Below are positions 23,752-32,780 of a DNA stretch of 35,104 nucleotides, piece by piece. The translations under genes were made by a program, and so were the position numbers. A model generated the notes under the pieces. The model ran no database searches, was not told the origin of the DNA, and saw only the letters and a list, made by a program, of their open reading frames with translations. This DNA comes from Gammaproteobacteria bacterium (GTDB taxonomy: Bacteria; Pseudomonadota; Gammaproteobacteria; SG8-11), in assembly GCA_024641505.1 (NCBI GenBank), contig JAHECY010000040.1, forward strand, positions 1 through 35,104. The letters are read 5' to 3'. Numbering within the stretch: position 1 is the first letter of the stretch; each line of letters begins with the position of its first letter.

Positions 23752-24863
23752 GTGCCAGCTCCGGACCGCTGTTATTGCAGATACGTGACTTACGGACCTA
23801 TTTTTACTCACAGGCAAAACAGGCTTTTGTGCGGGCCGTCGACGGTGTTGATCTTGCGGTTTTCAAAGGCAGCACCCTTGGCATCGTGGGTGAAAGCGGC
23901 AGTGGCAAAAGCATCACCATGCTGTCAAGTATCGGGCTGGTTACCAGCGCGCCGGGTGTGATCACCGGTTCCGTGATTTTCCAGGATGGGGATAAACCGG
24001 TGAATCTGCTCGGTGGCTTGCCGGACTATGTGTACCTGGAAATTACCGATGGCCGCATTATGGCGGTTCACAAACAACAACCCCAGTGGATGACCCGGGT
24101 GCGGCAAAATCTGAAACCGTACCGCGGCAACAATATCGCCATGATATTTCAGAATCCCAAAGCGGCGATGCACCCTTATCAGACCATCGGCGCTCAGATC
24201 ATGGAAGCGATTCAGTTGCATACTGACATCAAGGATAAGGTGGCGGCACGCCAGATGGCGCTCAACTGGCTGGACCGGGTGCAGATGGATTCACCGCGCC
24301 TGCGTTTCGATAACCATCCTCACGGCCTGTCCGGTGGCATGTGCCAGCGCGCCATGATTGCCATGGCGCTGGCGGCGCAACCTTCGTTGTTGATCGCCGA
24401 CGAGCCCACTACCGGTCTGGACGCGACCATCCAATCGAAAATTGTCGATTTGCTGCTGGAGCTGCGCCAGGACCTGGGTATCACCACTATTTTGATCAGC
24501 CATGATATCAGCGTCATCAAACGCTTGTCCGATGATGTGGCGGTGATGTATGGCGGCCGGGTCATGGAGACCGGTCCGGCGGCTCTGGTGCTGGATGAAC
24601 GCAACGAACAGCGGCACCCTTATACGCACGCGTTGCTGGCGTCTACGCCGCGGCGCGCCAACGCCAATGCCCAGGGCTACTTGCCGGCGATCAAGGGTGA
24701 AGTATGCGACAACATCAATATCCCGGCCGGTTGCCGGTTTTTGAGCCGTTGCCATGCCATCAATGACCGGGTGCGGGACCGGTGTCGACGCATGGAGCCG
24801 GAATTGACGGTGGTGGCTCCCGGGCACCAGGTACGTTGCTGGTTGCGTCAGGAGGATGGCTAG
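23748..24863 (+). CDS. Peptide-type ABC transporter ATPase (DppD/OppD-like)
   Basis: A 371-residue ATP-binding subunit. Walker A is GESGSGKS (48-55), the ABC signature is LSGGMCQR, Walker B is LLIADEPTTGLD, and the switch His is in ISHDIS. The C-terminal oligopeptide-type extension carries Cys residues (GCRFLSRCHAINDRVRDRC) that in this subfamily can ligate an Fe-S cluster or metal. It is longer than usual (about 330) because of an insert of about 35 residues between Walker A and the Q loop (around VNLLGGLPDYVYLEITDGRI to KPYRGN). The start overlaps the DppC-like stop (ATGA). Confidence 0.94.
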   Translation: MSASSGPLLLQIRDLRTYFYSQAKQAFVRAVDGVDLAVFKGSTLGIVGESGSGKSITMLSSIGLVTSAPGVITGSVIFQDGDKPVNLLGGLPDYVYLEITDGRIMAVHKQQPQWMTRVRQNLKPYRGNNIAMIFQNPKAAMHPYQTIGAQIMEAIQLHTDIKDKVAARQMALNWLDRVQMDSPRLRFDNHPHGLSGGMCQRAMIAMALAAQPSLLIADEPTTGLDATIQSKIVDLLLELRQDLGITTILISHDISVIKRLSDDVAVMYGGRVMETGPAALVLDERNEQRHPYTHALLASTPRRANANAQGYLPAIKGEVCDNINIPAGCRFLSRCHAINDRVRDRCRRMEPELTVVAPGHQVRCWLRQEDG

Positions 24864-24865
24864 TC

Positions 24866-25873
24866 GTGACGGATACCATACTTGAAGTCAAAAACCTGGT
24901 GAAGCATTTTCGGCAACGCAAGCGGTTGCTTGCGCCACGCGCCGATACGGAAATCATTCCCGCGGTGGACGACATCAGTTTCTATTTGAGGGCGGGGGAA
25001 ACCCTGGGTCTGGTCGGAGAGTCCGGTTGTGGCAAGACCACCGCGGGTAAGACGATACTTAAGCTGTTGCCGGCGACCGCCGGGCAGATTCTGTTCAATG
25101 GCGAGGATATTACGCATCTGGAGCGACGTCAGTTCCGACCCTATCGCCGTCATATGCAAATGATTTTTCAGGATCTCGACGCCGCCTTGAATCCCAAAAT
25201 GCGCATCCGCGATGTGCTCCAGGAAGCGGTTAAAGTCCATAGTCCTCAACTCAGCAGCGCGGCGGTAAAGGTGCGCGTCGGTGAATTGCTGGACCTGGTG
25301 AATTTGAAACAGAATAAGCTGGTTCAGTTTCCTGCGGAGCTTTCCGGAGGCGAAAAACGTCGTGTCGGCATCGCGCGCACCTTGGCGGTGGAGCCCAAGT
25401 TAATTATTGCCGACGAACCCACCAGCGCCCTGGATGTGTCCATTCAGGCACAGGTCATCAATTTGATGCGTGCGTTGCAAAATCGCCTGGGACTGTCCTA
25501 TTTGTTCATTTCCCACGACCTGCAGTTGGTGGAATTGATCAGTCACAAGGTGGCGGTCATGTACCTGGGGCAGATCGTTGAAATGGGCGTTACTCAGCAA
25601 ATCGCGCGCGCCCCCCGCCATCCCTACACCCGGATATTGTGGTCGTCCCTGGTCAATAAGCGCACGTTGGAAACCACTGCGCCGGTGGTGGCGGGCAATT
25701 GGGGCGTGTATGACTTCGAACGCCCCGCAGCGGGCTGCCGTTTTGCGTCGCGGTGCCCGATTTTTGTGGCTAAAGGTAAACCCAGTGCCTGTACCGACCC
25801 CGCAACCGCCCCGCAGTTGAAAGGCGTGGCGGAAGGTCATCAGGTACGTTGTCACTTTCCCTTGAAAGCCTGA
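24866..25873 (+). CDS. Peptide-type ABC transporter ATPase (DppF/OppF-like)
   Basis: A 335-residue second ATPase, pairing with the DppD-like subunit. Walker A is GESGCGKT, the signature [16 protein letters not shown], Walker [15 protein letters not shown] and the switch FISHDLQLV; the C terminus again has the [11 protein letters not shown]-type Cys region. GTG at 24866 is chosen because GGAGG lies 10 bases upstream and the gene then begins directly with the nucleotide-binding strand ([14 protein letters not shown]). The frame is open upstream, but that would overlap the previous gene by more than 80 bases. Last gene of the nine-gene operon. Confidence 0.94.
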   Translation: MTDTILEVKNLVKHFRQRKRLLAPRADTEIIPAVDDISFYLRAGETLGLVGESGCGKTTAGKTILKLLPATAGQILFNGEDITHLERRQFRPYRRHMQMIFQDLDAALNPKMRIRDVLQEAVKVHSPQLSSAAVKVRVGELLDLVNLKQNKLVQFPAELSGGEKRRVGIARTLAVEPKLIIADEPTSALDVSIQAQVINLMRALQNRLGLSYLFISHDLQLVELISHKVAVMYLGQIVEMGVTQQIARAPRHPYTRILWSSLVNKRTLETTAPVVAGNWGVYDFERPAAGCRFASRCPIFVAKGKPSACTDPATAPQLKGVAEGHQVRCHFPLKA

Positions 25874-25970
25874 GCCGCTGCGCACGCCCGCGGCCAGAAC
25901 AAATGCGGATCAAGTATTTCAAACCCCCATGGTGAACGGCGCGGTCCATGAGACGGGGATGTCGGGGCGG

Positions 25971-25994
25971 CGGCAAGACCGGTCCTGCTTGCCG
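25971..25994 (+). repeat. Inverted repeat downstream of the ABC operon
   Basis: CGGCAAG (25971-25977) pairs with CTTGCCG (25988-25994) over a 10-base loop that itself contains ACCGGT. It lies 98 bases past the last ABC gene and 130 bases before the aminotransferase gene. No U-run follows, so a terminator role is uncertain. Confidence 0.35.
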
Positions 25995-26123
25995 ATCGTA
26001 ATTGACATAACTCCACACCACCACGCCGTGGATAAAATCCCAGTATTCTGCTACACATTGCTTGCGCACGCTGAGCTCACTATACTTCTGGCTTGAAGCA
26101 TCGGCCTTACACGTGAGGATTAA

Positions 26124-27311
26124 ATGGATATCACCAACATCACCAGTTTCGTACCGCCAATCCGGACCCTGATGGGCCCCGGCCCCTCCGATGTGCATCC
26201 TCGCATATTGGCCGCCATGGCGCGCCCCACCATCGGGCATCTCGATCCGCGTTTCGTCGATATGATGGATGAGCTCAAAGCACTTTTGCAGTATGCCTTT
26301 GGGACCAATAATGAACTTACCATTCCGGTCTCCGCCCCCGGTTCCGCGGGTATGGAAACGTGTTTTGTGAATCTGGTGCAACCGGGAGACAAAGTGATCG
26401 TCTGCCAGAACGGAGTATTCGGCGGTCGTATGAAAGAAAACGTCGAACGTTGTGGTGCCACCGCGATCATGGTCGAAGATACCTGGGGTACTGCGGTGGA
26501 TCCCCAGAAGCTGGAGGATGCGCTCAAGTCCCATCCCGATGCCGGTCTTGTGGCATTTGTGCACGCGGAGACCTCCACCGGCGCGCAATCAGATGCCAAG
26601 ACGTTGTGCCAACTGGCGCACCAGTATGATTGTCTCACCATTGTCGATACCGTGACCTCCCTGGGCGGCACGCCGGTGCGCACAGACGAATGGGGCATGG
26701 ACGCGGTGTATTCCGGTTCCCAGAAGTGTTTGTCCTGTACTCCGGGTTTGTCACCGGTCACCTTCAGCGAGCGTGCGGCGGCCCGTATCAAGAGCCGTAA
26801 CACGAAGGTGCAAAGCTGGTTTCTGGATCTGAATCTGGTCATGGCCTACTGGGGTGGTAGCCAAAAGCGCAGCTATCACCATACCGCGCCGGTGAATCCT
26901 TTGTACGGGCTACACGAAGCATTGGTGATATTGAAGGAAGAAGGCCTGGAAAATTCCTGGGCGCGGCACCAACGCAATCATCTGGCGTTAAGGGCGGGCC
27001 TCGAGGCCATGGGTCTCAGCTTTATCGTGCATGAGAGCTATCGATTACCGCAACTGAATGCGGTTACGGTGCCGACGGGTGTCGACGAAGCGGCGGTACG
27101 CCAGCGGTTGCTGCAGGACTTCAGTCTCGAAATCGGCGCCGGTCTGGGGAGTCTGGCAGGAAAGGTGTGGCGCATCGGGCTGATGGGCTACGCCAGCAAC
27201 ATCAAGAATGTCATGTATTGTCTGGGCGCTCTGGACACGGTGTTGTCGGCCATGAAAGCGCCAATCAATGCAGGCCAGGCGATGGCGGCGGCACAACGAG
27301 TGGCTTCCTGA
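26124..27311 (+). CDS. Class V aminotransferase (alanine/serine-glyoxylate type)
   Basis: A 395-residue PLP-dependent aminotransferase of the AGXT/serine-glyoxylate group. Signatures are LMGPGPSDVHPRI (16-28), GHLDPRF (38-44), the ligand loop APGSAGMETC (71-80), Asp175 in IVDTVTSLGG, and the PLP lysine Lys201 in SGSQKCLSCTPGLSPV. The C-terminal IEGAGLG-like stretch reads LEIGAGLGSLAGKVWRIGLMG. It should transfer an amino group between alanine or serine and glyoxylate, as in photorespiratory or C1 metabolism; which donor is used cannot be told. GAGGA lies just before ATG 26124. It is separated from the ABC operon by 250 bases and appears to be a single-gene unit. Confidence 0.92.
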   Translation: MDITNITSFVPPIRTLMGPGPSDVHPRILAAMARPTIGHLDPRFVDMMDELKALLQYAFGTNNELTIPVSAPGSAGMETCFVNLVQPGDKVIVCQNGVFGGRMKENVERCGATAIMVEDTWGTAVDPQKLEDALKSHPDAGLVAFVHAETSTGAQSDAKTLCQLAHQYDCLTIVDTVTSLGGTPVRTDEWGMDAVYSGSQKCLSCTPGLSPVTFSERAAARIKSRNTKVQSWFLDLNLVMAYWGGSQKRSYHHTAPVNPLYGLHEALVILKEEGLENSWARHQRNHLALRAGLEAMGLSFIVHESYRLPQLNAVTVPTGVDEAAVRQRLLQDFSLEIGAGLGSLAGKVWRIGLMGYASNIKNVMYCLGALDTVLSAMKAPINAGQAMAAAQRVAS

Positions 27312-27340
27312 GCAGCCGGCCCGTTTCAGGCAAGTTCCTG

Positions 27341-27354
27341 GCATGCCGGCATGC
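27341..27354. repeat. Perfect 14-bp palindrome
   Basis: GCATGCCGGCATGC reads the same on both strands. It lies 30 bases after the aminotransferase stop. It could be a regulator-binding dyad or part of a weak terminator. Confidence 0.45.
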
Positions 27355-27435
27355 TGCGCTTCACAACGATTTGTGATCGCGCATCGCGCATTGCGCAATC
27401 GACAAGACAATCTCCGAAATTAGCCGGCAATAAAC

Positions 27436-27458
27436 CCCCGCCTTTGTTCAAGGCGGGG
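27436..27458. terminator. Terminator-like hairpin
   Basis: CCCCGCCTT (27436-27444) pairs perfectly with AAGGCGGGG (27450-27458) around a 5-base loop, a very stable 9-bp stem. The plus-strand flank has no U-run; the minus-strand flank reads GTTTATTG, weakly U-rich. It lies about 125 bases after the aminotransferase stop and probably ends that transcript. Confidence 0.55.
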
Positions 27459-27956
27459 CTCGGGTGGTGTGATATTGACGCCGGAGAGGGGCTACATCGT
27501 CAATAATATCCACTGCTGGCGGATCACGAAAATTCTACGCTTTATAAAGCCATTGCCAGCGGCCGGTGGGTAAAGCAATGTCAAGCATGTCTCAAGAATT
27601 GTGAACATCGGTTTTAGCCGAACACGGTAATTGGTATTAATTTGTAACGACTCCCATATCTGGGAATTATCTTCTGACGTGCGATTGGTGCGGCTGCTCA
27701 GGCATGAGTCGAACTCCAGGTCATTACATGGCTGGCGTTGCGGTTCGGAAACTTGCGGGCACGTGGTCTCGGCGCCATGCACGACAACTTCATAGCTGAT
27801 TTTCTGCGTGTGACCTGGAATACCAGCGGTTGCTTGTGAGGCGCCGATATGTCGAGCGGCTTTCATGGTGTCGACGACTGGCGTCTTTGTGGTATTGGAT
27901 AATATATCTATTGGTAAAAACGCTTGCCATAATGTGTTACAGGCTGGTGCTCATTT

Positions 27957-27962
27957 TATAAT
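27957..27962 (+). promoter_or_regulatory. Candidate sigma70 -10 box for the cNMP-HDOD gene
   Basis: A perfect TATAAT lies about 70 bases before ATG 28033. The best -35 candidate is GTTACA at 15-base spacing, four of six matches. The -10 is clear but the -35 is weak. Confidence 0.35.
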
Positions 27963-28032
27963 TATTAACTCGTGATCCAAGGAAAAGAAGCGCTAATATA
28001 GCTGCAGTCACACTTTGGTGGGAGTTTACATT

Positions 28033-29361
28033 ATGGAAACAAAATGCATCAGTCATAAAATGTTGGCTAACTTCAGTCCATTTAACCGGCTCAGTGGAGA
28101 TGAATTGTTTTTGCTGGCGGGGCGCACAGTCGTGGATAAAGCGAGAAAAGGCGAGCAACTGATTAAGGTCGGAGAACACGCTTCCAAGTCACTGTATCTG
28201 CTGCAGGGGAAGGTGATGGTGAAAGCCAGAGACGGGAAAGAAACAATAATCGACACGCGCGATCTTGTGCGCAGGGATCCCATTTCCCATCTGGTGCCTC
28301 ACAATTACGATGTCACCTGCATGTCGGATGTAAGCTATTTTCTGGTGGATCATAATATTATCGAAAGCGTATTGTCGCGCGTTAGTGCATCGACTTACAG
28401 CGCCGAAGAGCACTTCATTGATGAAAGCTGCTTTTCAGAAGAAATTTTCACTGAAATTTATCAAGATCTCATTGAAGATACGTTAAGTTTGCCAAAGCTG
28501 GCGAATCTGGCCGAAGAAATTCAGGTGCGGGTTGAGAGTGACGCGTCTTTCGATACGATTTTACCGCTCTTAATAATGGAGCCTTCAATGTCGGCGTATG
28601 TCATGCGTCTGGCAAACAGCCCGATATTTGCCAGTGCCGGCAAGGTCATTACCATCGGTTCGGCGCTTGAGAAAATTAGCATCAGAGATGAGCTGGGCGT
28701 GATAGTGCATCGTGCAGCCAAGGCGCAATACAAGTCATATGAAAAAAATCTGCATAAGAACCTGTACAAGGTATGGCGCCAAAGTCTGGAAATAGGGGTA
28801 ATTGGCAGCCGTCTGGCGCAACGATCAGGTAGTTTGCATCCTGACACAGTGCTGAATCTAGGTTTGTTCCACAATATCGGAATGTACATGGTCTATTTAT
28901 ATGCCCACCAAAGGCTCAATACCATCAGTGATCACGAATTGCCAAAGACTGTACTGAGGTTGCATAAAGAAGTGGGTAAAATCATCATGAAGAAATGGAA
29001 TTTTCCCACGGAATATATTTTATCAGTAGATGCAGCTGAGGATTGGAGCCGGGTGAATACAAGCGCTATTGACTACCAGGACGCAATTACCTTGGGTAGA
29101 GTGTTAAGTTTTCTTGGGAAGCATCCGAACCAGGATACCTTTCCGGTCAACCTGGAACAATTACCACGTGATATCGGCCAGGTGCCGAGCCTTGCGAAAT
29201 TCGGTTTTACAATGGATAAGCCAAGGGAATTGCTGGAATTTTTGACCGAATGTCGCAGGGCGGTGGCGGCATATCAAAACAATGTAATGGCGTTAACAAC
29301 AACCAGGAGCGCATTGCACTCAGCTCAGAATCGCCAGGTAGCGGGCGCTGGGCGTCGCTAA
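28033..29361 (+). CDS. Cyclic-nucleotide-binding-like and HDOD domain protein
   Basis: A 442-residue cytosolic signalling protein. Residues about 10-115 look like a cNMP-binding (CAP-type) beta-roll, with ARKGEQLIKVGEHASKSLYLLQGKVMV. The middle and C-terminal part (about 145-360) is an HDOD domain, an HD-like fold without metal ligands: SLPKLANLAEEIQ, MEPSMSAYVMRLANSP, IGSALEKISI and LGLFHNIGMYMV. HDOD proteins act in regulation of motility, biofilm or stress rather than as enzymes. ATG 28033 is chosen over a GTG at 28015 because GGAG lies 8 bases upstream. It precedes the GGDEF-EAL gene by 158 bases on the same strand and shares its lower G+C content, so the two may form a signalling pair. 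Confidence 0.9.
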   Translation: METKCISHKMLANFSPFNRLSGDELFLLAGRTVVDKARKGEQLIKVGEHASKSLYLLQGKVMVKARDGKETIIDTRDLVRRDPISHLVPHNYDVTCMSDVSYFLVDHNIIESVLSRVSASTYSAEEHFIDESCFSEEIFTEIYQDLIEDTLSLPKLANLAEEIQVRVESDASFDTILPLLIMEPSMSAYVMRLANSPIFASAGKVITIGSALEKISIRDELGVIVHRAAKAQYKSYEKNLHKNLYKVWRQSLEIGVIGSRLAQRSGSLHPDTVLNLGLFHNIGMYMVYLYAHQRLNTISDHELPKTVLRLHKEVGKIIMKKWNFPTEYILSVDAAEDWSRVNTSAIDYQDAITLGRVLSFLGKHPNQDTFPVNLEQLPRDIGQVPSLAKFGFTMDKPRELLEFLTECRRAVAAYQNNVMALTTTRSALHSAQNRQVAGAGRR

Positions 29362-29459
29362 GGGTAAACCCATTATTATTCTGGCACAAGGCAATCGCCA
29401 TAGGTGATATGCGCCATTATTTGCAATAATTATTAACAATAGGGCTGACGTTACTATCT

Positions 29460-29486
29460 TAAGAAAGCGGGAAATTAAGCCGACAA
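29460..29486 (+). promoter_or_regulatory. Candidate sigma28 (FliA) promoter
   Basis: GCCGACAA (29479-29486) matches the sigma28 -10 consensus GCCGATAA in 7 of 8 bases. TAAG (29460-29463) lies at the -35 position, with exactly the N11 spacing of the TAAAGTTT-N11-GCCGATAA consensus, and matches three of its four core bases. Transcription would start near 29493, about 27 bases before the c-di-GMP enzyme gene. Confidence 0.4.
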
Positions 29487-29519
29487 ATCAGAGATACCTC
29501 TAGATTCGTCACCTAACTT

Positions 29520-32500
29520 ATGTACAAGCGCCGCATACATTCAAAGGCATCGGTACGTCTTGGCGTGATGCCACCGTTGACCGGGCTTGTTGCATTGTAT
29601 GGATCGGAAATTACGCGAGCCGCAAAAATAGCGTGTGATGAGGTAAATGAGAACGGTGGTGTATTGGGCCGTCCGCTGGAGCTCATTATAGAAGATGATG
29701 GCAGTATGCCAGAATTAGCCGTGCCAGCAGCGGAGCGGCTCATCGTTGAATATGGCTGCGTCGCGCTAATAGGTAATTTGCTGTCAAATTCACGCATAGT
29801 CGTGGCGGATCATGTTTCGCTTCCACGAAGGGTGCCATATCTCAACTTTTCGTTTTATGAAGGTAGCATATTTAATCGCTATTTCTTCAATTTTTCAGCG
29901 CTGCCTAATCAACAGATTGACAAAATGATTCCCTATATGGTCAGCCATTTCGGGCCGAAAATGTTTTTTGCCGGCAATAACTACGAATGGCCGCGCGGCT
30001 CTATTGACGCTGCGAAACGCTGTTTGCTGGCACACCACGGCGAAGTCGTGGGGGAAGAATATTTTCCAATTGGCAGTAAGGATTACGCTGAATTAATGCA
30101 AAAGATCGCACTATCCGGTGCCGATGTGTTTGTACCCTACGCTGCCGGCGCGGACCAGATCAACCTGCTGAATCAATTCACCGCCGCTGGTTTAAAGCAA
30201 CGCATGGCCGTGGTCATGGGTCACTATGACGAAGCGATGGTCTCGAATCTTGCGCCTGATGTGCGGGAGGGACTTTATTCCAGTAACACTTATTTTCTCA
30301 ATATCCAAAGTAAAGCCAATCAAGAATATTTGCAGCGGCTGGCCAGGGTGGACGGTGTAAGTGGCATCTGGCCGTTAGGTAATGGCGTAACTACGAATTT
30401 TGGAGAAGGCGCTTACGTATGCGTTCATGCCTTGGCGAAAGCCGGAAACATGGCCGGCTCTCTGGAGGCGGAAAAACTGGTTGAAGCTTTGGAGATGGTC
30501 AAGGTGTCCGCGCCGCAGGGTGAGGTAATAATGGACCCTGTAACCCATCATGCGAGCGTGAATTCCTACCTGGCGAAGTGCGAAAGCAACGGCAGTTTTA
30601 CAATTGTAGAGAAATTTGGATTGATAAATCCTCAAATACCCGAACGCTATCAGCATTCACAACGGCACTCTTTCACGCAAAACCAGCAAGCAGAGACGAA
30701 CACATGCGACGATTGGAAAATACTGTCGATTGTTTCGTTTCCGTTGCCCGGTGCGCGTTCCGCATTGAGTCCCATGGATAGCAAACTGTTCAATATCGGG
30801 GTGGACCCGAAATGCAGCGACGCACTATTCATTAAACTGAAGGAATGCAGCGATGATATTCTAAGATTGAACTGTTCCGGAAGCGATTATGAATTAGAGG
30901 TAAAGCCGGGAGTGGACCAGAATACCAAGGAAAGATTGCTGCTCACGCCTATCGGGTATGGCGGTAAAACGCAATATTTGCTGGTGCGTGGACGGGAAGG
31001 AAGCAGTTTTAGAGGATTCCAGGGAAGTCAGAAAACGGCAGCTGTTAACGCAATAAGCGCGGTGAATGCGTCGCTAGGCGGTAATGAAGGTACCCTCGAC
31101 CATATTCTGGGTGCAACCGATGTCGGGATCGTTGCGGTGGATGAAGCCGGAAAAATTATCAAGGTAAATCGTAAACTATGTGAATTGTTTGGTTTTGCCA
31201 TAGCCGAAATTCAGGGTAAGTCCGTGCACCTTCTGTTACCACCGCATTTGCGAAGCAAGCATGAAAAACACGTTCGAAACTTTGTTGGAGAATCCGTGTT
31301 ACAGCCGCGGATGGCTGGTAATTCGGAAATATCCTGCTATCGAAAAGATGGCAGCTTTTTTCCCGCTGAAACAAGTCTCAGCAAATTCAAGACGGATGCG
31401 GGATGGATTTCAGTCGCCACATTGGCGGATATTTCTCAGCGGAAAAAATTTGAGGAAGATCTGGTCTGGCAAGCGACTCATGATATGCTCACTCAGTTGC
31501 CAAATCGGGTGTTAATCAAAGATCGCCTGGAGAACGCTTTGATGCGTTCCATCCGCGGACGAAATACCGTGGCCCTGATGTTTATTGATGTCGACGAGTT
31601 CAAACTGGTCAATGATAGTTACGGACATGATACCGGCGATCGATTGCTGAAAATCATAGCGGATGAATTGGCAACTCTGATCAGACCTGGCGATACGGTA
31701 GGGCGGTTTGGCGGTGATGAATTTGTGGTGATTTGCGAGCAAATCAACGATGCGCATGCGGTAACGGTGATAGCCGAGCGTATCGTAGACACGATGAGAA
31801 GGCCGATCAGTATCGATGATATCGAGGTATTCGTGTCGGTGAGCATCGGTATCGCAATTGGTTATGGCGCCGTTGACTCAGCGGACGAAATGCTGGGGAA
31901 CGCCGACGCGGCGATGTATAATGCCAAGGCGAGAGGTCGTGATGGCTGGATAGTTTTCAGTGATTCGATGGCGGAGAATTCCAAGAGATTTCTGAAGATC
32001 GCAAATGGATTGCGTGGCGCCATTAAAAATAGTGAATTCTACACGGTGATTCAACCGATTCTCAGTGTAAAAACGGGAAAAATAGTCAGTGGCGAGATCT
32101 TGCTGAGGTGGCGTAGCCAGGATGCCGATATATCACCGGCAGAATTTATTCCTGTGGCGGAGATGACTGGCTCGATTCTGGAAATTGGTAGATGGGTTTT
32201 CGATCAAGCCTGTGGAGTGTTGGGAGCATTGAGGAAAATGTTGCCGGATCAAATGCTTCCACATATTTCCGTCAATGTATCGGCGCGCCAGTTGAGCGAT
32301 GATAGCGTGGTGGATTTTCTACTGAATACCGTGCAGAAACATCGCATTTCCCCGACAAATTTGTCAGTTGAAGTAACTGAAACTGCGCTGATAAGTGATA
32401 TCGAAAAAACAGTAAGTGCGCTGAATAGTATTGGCCGTGCGGGTTTTCTGGTTGCGGTGGATGATTTCGGAACCGGTTATTCTTCGTTAAGCATGCTGAA

Positions 32501-32780
32501 GAAGTTACCGGTGGATACCCTCAAGGTCGACAAGATTTTCGTTGATGATATCGCTCAAAGTGAAGATGCGTATTCCATTGCGTCAGCAATCGTCAGTATG
32601 GCTCATTCATTGGGTTTGAGTGTAACGGCGGAAGGCGTCGAAACAAAACAACAATTAGAGGTGTTGACCGTGCTGGGTTGCGATAACGTTCAAGGGTATT
32701 ATTTTTATCGACCCTTGCCCGTGGAAGAATTTGTGTTGCTTTGTTTGTCGCAAAGTCCTGATGCCAAGATGGTATCGTAA
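29520..32780 (+). CDS. Cytosolic ligand-binding (AmiC-like)-PAS-GGDEF-EAL protein
   Basis: A 1086-residue c-di-GMP enzyme. Residues about 10-370 form a periplasmic-binding-protein type-1 fold (VRLGVMPPLTG...VNENGGVLGRPLELIIEDDGS) close to the amide/urea/branched-chain amino-acid group, yet there is no signal peptide or membrane helix, so it should sense a ligand in the cytosol as AmiC does. A linker domain of unknown type (about 380-500) and a PAS domain (about 525-640) follow. GGDEF is intact (731-735), with an RPGD inhibitory site exactly five residues before it (722-725). The EAL domain reads EIL (859-861) but keeps VNVSARQ, DDFGTGYSS (981-989), LKVDK and AEGVE, so both activities are possible. 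No Shine-Dalgarno is seen before ATG 29520. Composition is A+T-rich relative to the window. Confidence 0.93.
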   Translation: MYKRRIHSKASVRLGVMPPLTGLVALYGSEITRAAKIACDEVNENGGVLGRPLELIIEDDGSMPELAVPAAERLIVEYGCVALIGNLLSNSRIVVADHVSLPRRVPYLNFSFYEGSIFNRYFFNFSALPNQQIDKMIPYMVSHFGPKMFFAGNNYEWPRGSIDAAKRCLLAHHGEVVGEEYFPIGSKDYAELMQKIALSGADVFVPYAAGADQINLLNQFTAAGLKQRMAVVMGHYDEAMVSNLAPDVREGLYSSNTYFLNIQSKANQEYLQRLARVDGVSGIWPLGNGVTTNFGEGAYVCVHALAKAGNMAGSLEAEKLVEALEMVKVSAPQGEVIMDPVTHHASVNSYLAKCESNGSFTIVEKFGLINPQIPERYQHSQRHSFTQNQQAETNTCDDWKILSIVSFPLPGARSALSPMDSKLFNIGVDPKCSDALFIKLKECSDDILRLNCSGSDYELEVKPGVDQNTKERLLLTPIGYGGKTQYLLVRGREGSSFRGFQGSQKTAAVNAISAVNASLGGNEGTLDHILGATDVGIVAVDEAGKIIKVNRKLCELFGFAIAEIQGKSVHLLLPPHLRSKHEKHVRNFVGESVLQPRMAGNSEISCYRKDGSFFPAETSLSKFKTDAGWISVATLADISQRKKFEEDLVWQATHDMLTQLPNRVLIKDRLENALMRSIRGRNTVALMFIDVDEFKLVNDSYGHDTGDRLLKIIADELATLIRPGDTVGRFGGDEFVVICEQINDAHAVTVIAERIVDTMRRPISIDDIEVFVSVSIGIAIGYGAVDSADEMLGNADAAMYNAKARGRDGWIVFSDSMAENSKRFLKIANGLRGAIKNSEFYTVIQPILSVKTGKIVSGEILLRWRSQDADISPAEFIPVAEMTGSILEIGRWVFDQACGVLGALRKMLPDQMLPHISVNVSARQLSDDSVVDFLLNTVQKHRISPTNLSVEVTETALISDIEKTVSALNSIGRAGFLVAVDDFGTGYSSLSMLKKLPVDTLKVDKIFVDDIAQSEDAYSIASAIVSMAHSLGLSVTAEGVETKQQLEVLTVLGCDNVQGYYFYRPLPVEEFVLLCLSQSPDAKMVS

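Larger units (their letters stand above)
27312..28032. other. Long intergenic stretch with palindromes, a terminator-like hairpin and a promoter
   Basis: About 720 bases without a gene I can support. It contains a 14-base perfect palindrome (27341-27354), a G+C-rich hairpin (27436-27458), and a TATAAT box before the next gene (27957-27962). A 124-codon minus-strand frame (27492-27866) has no ribosome-binding site and no recognisable features. Base composition turns A+T-rich towards the right end. Confidence 0.55.

Noticed and set aside
27843-27850. GCCGATAT as a second sigma28 -10 box
   Set aside because: No matching -35 at the required spacing and it lies 180 bases from the next gene.
27492-27866. 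124-codon minus-strand frame
   Set aside because: No ribosome-binding site before the ATG and no domain or membrane pattern; could be a degraded gene but I cannot support it.
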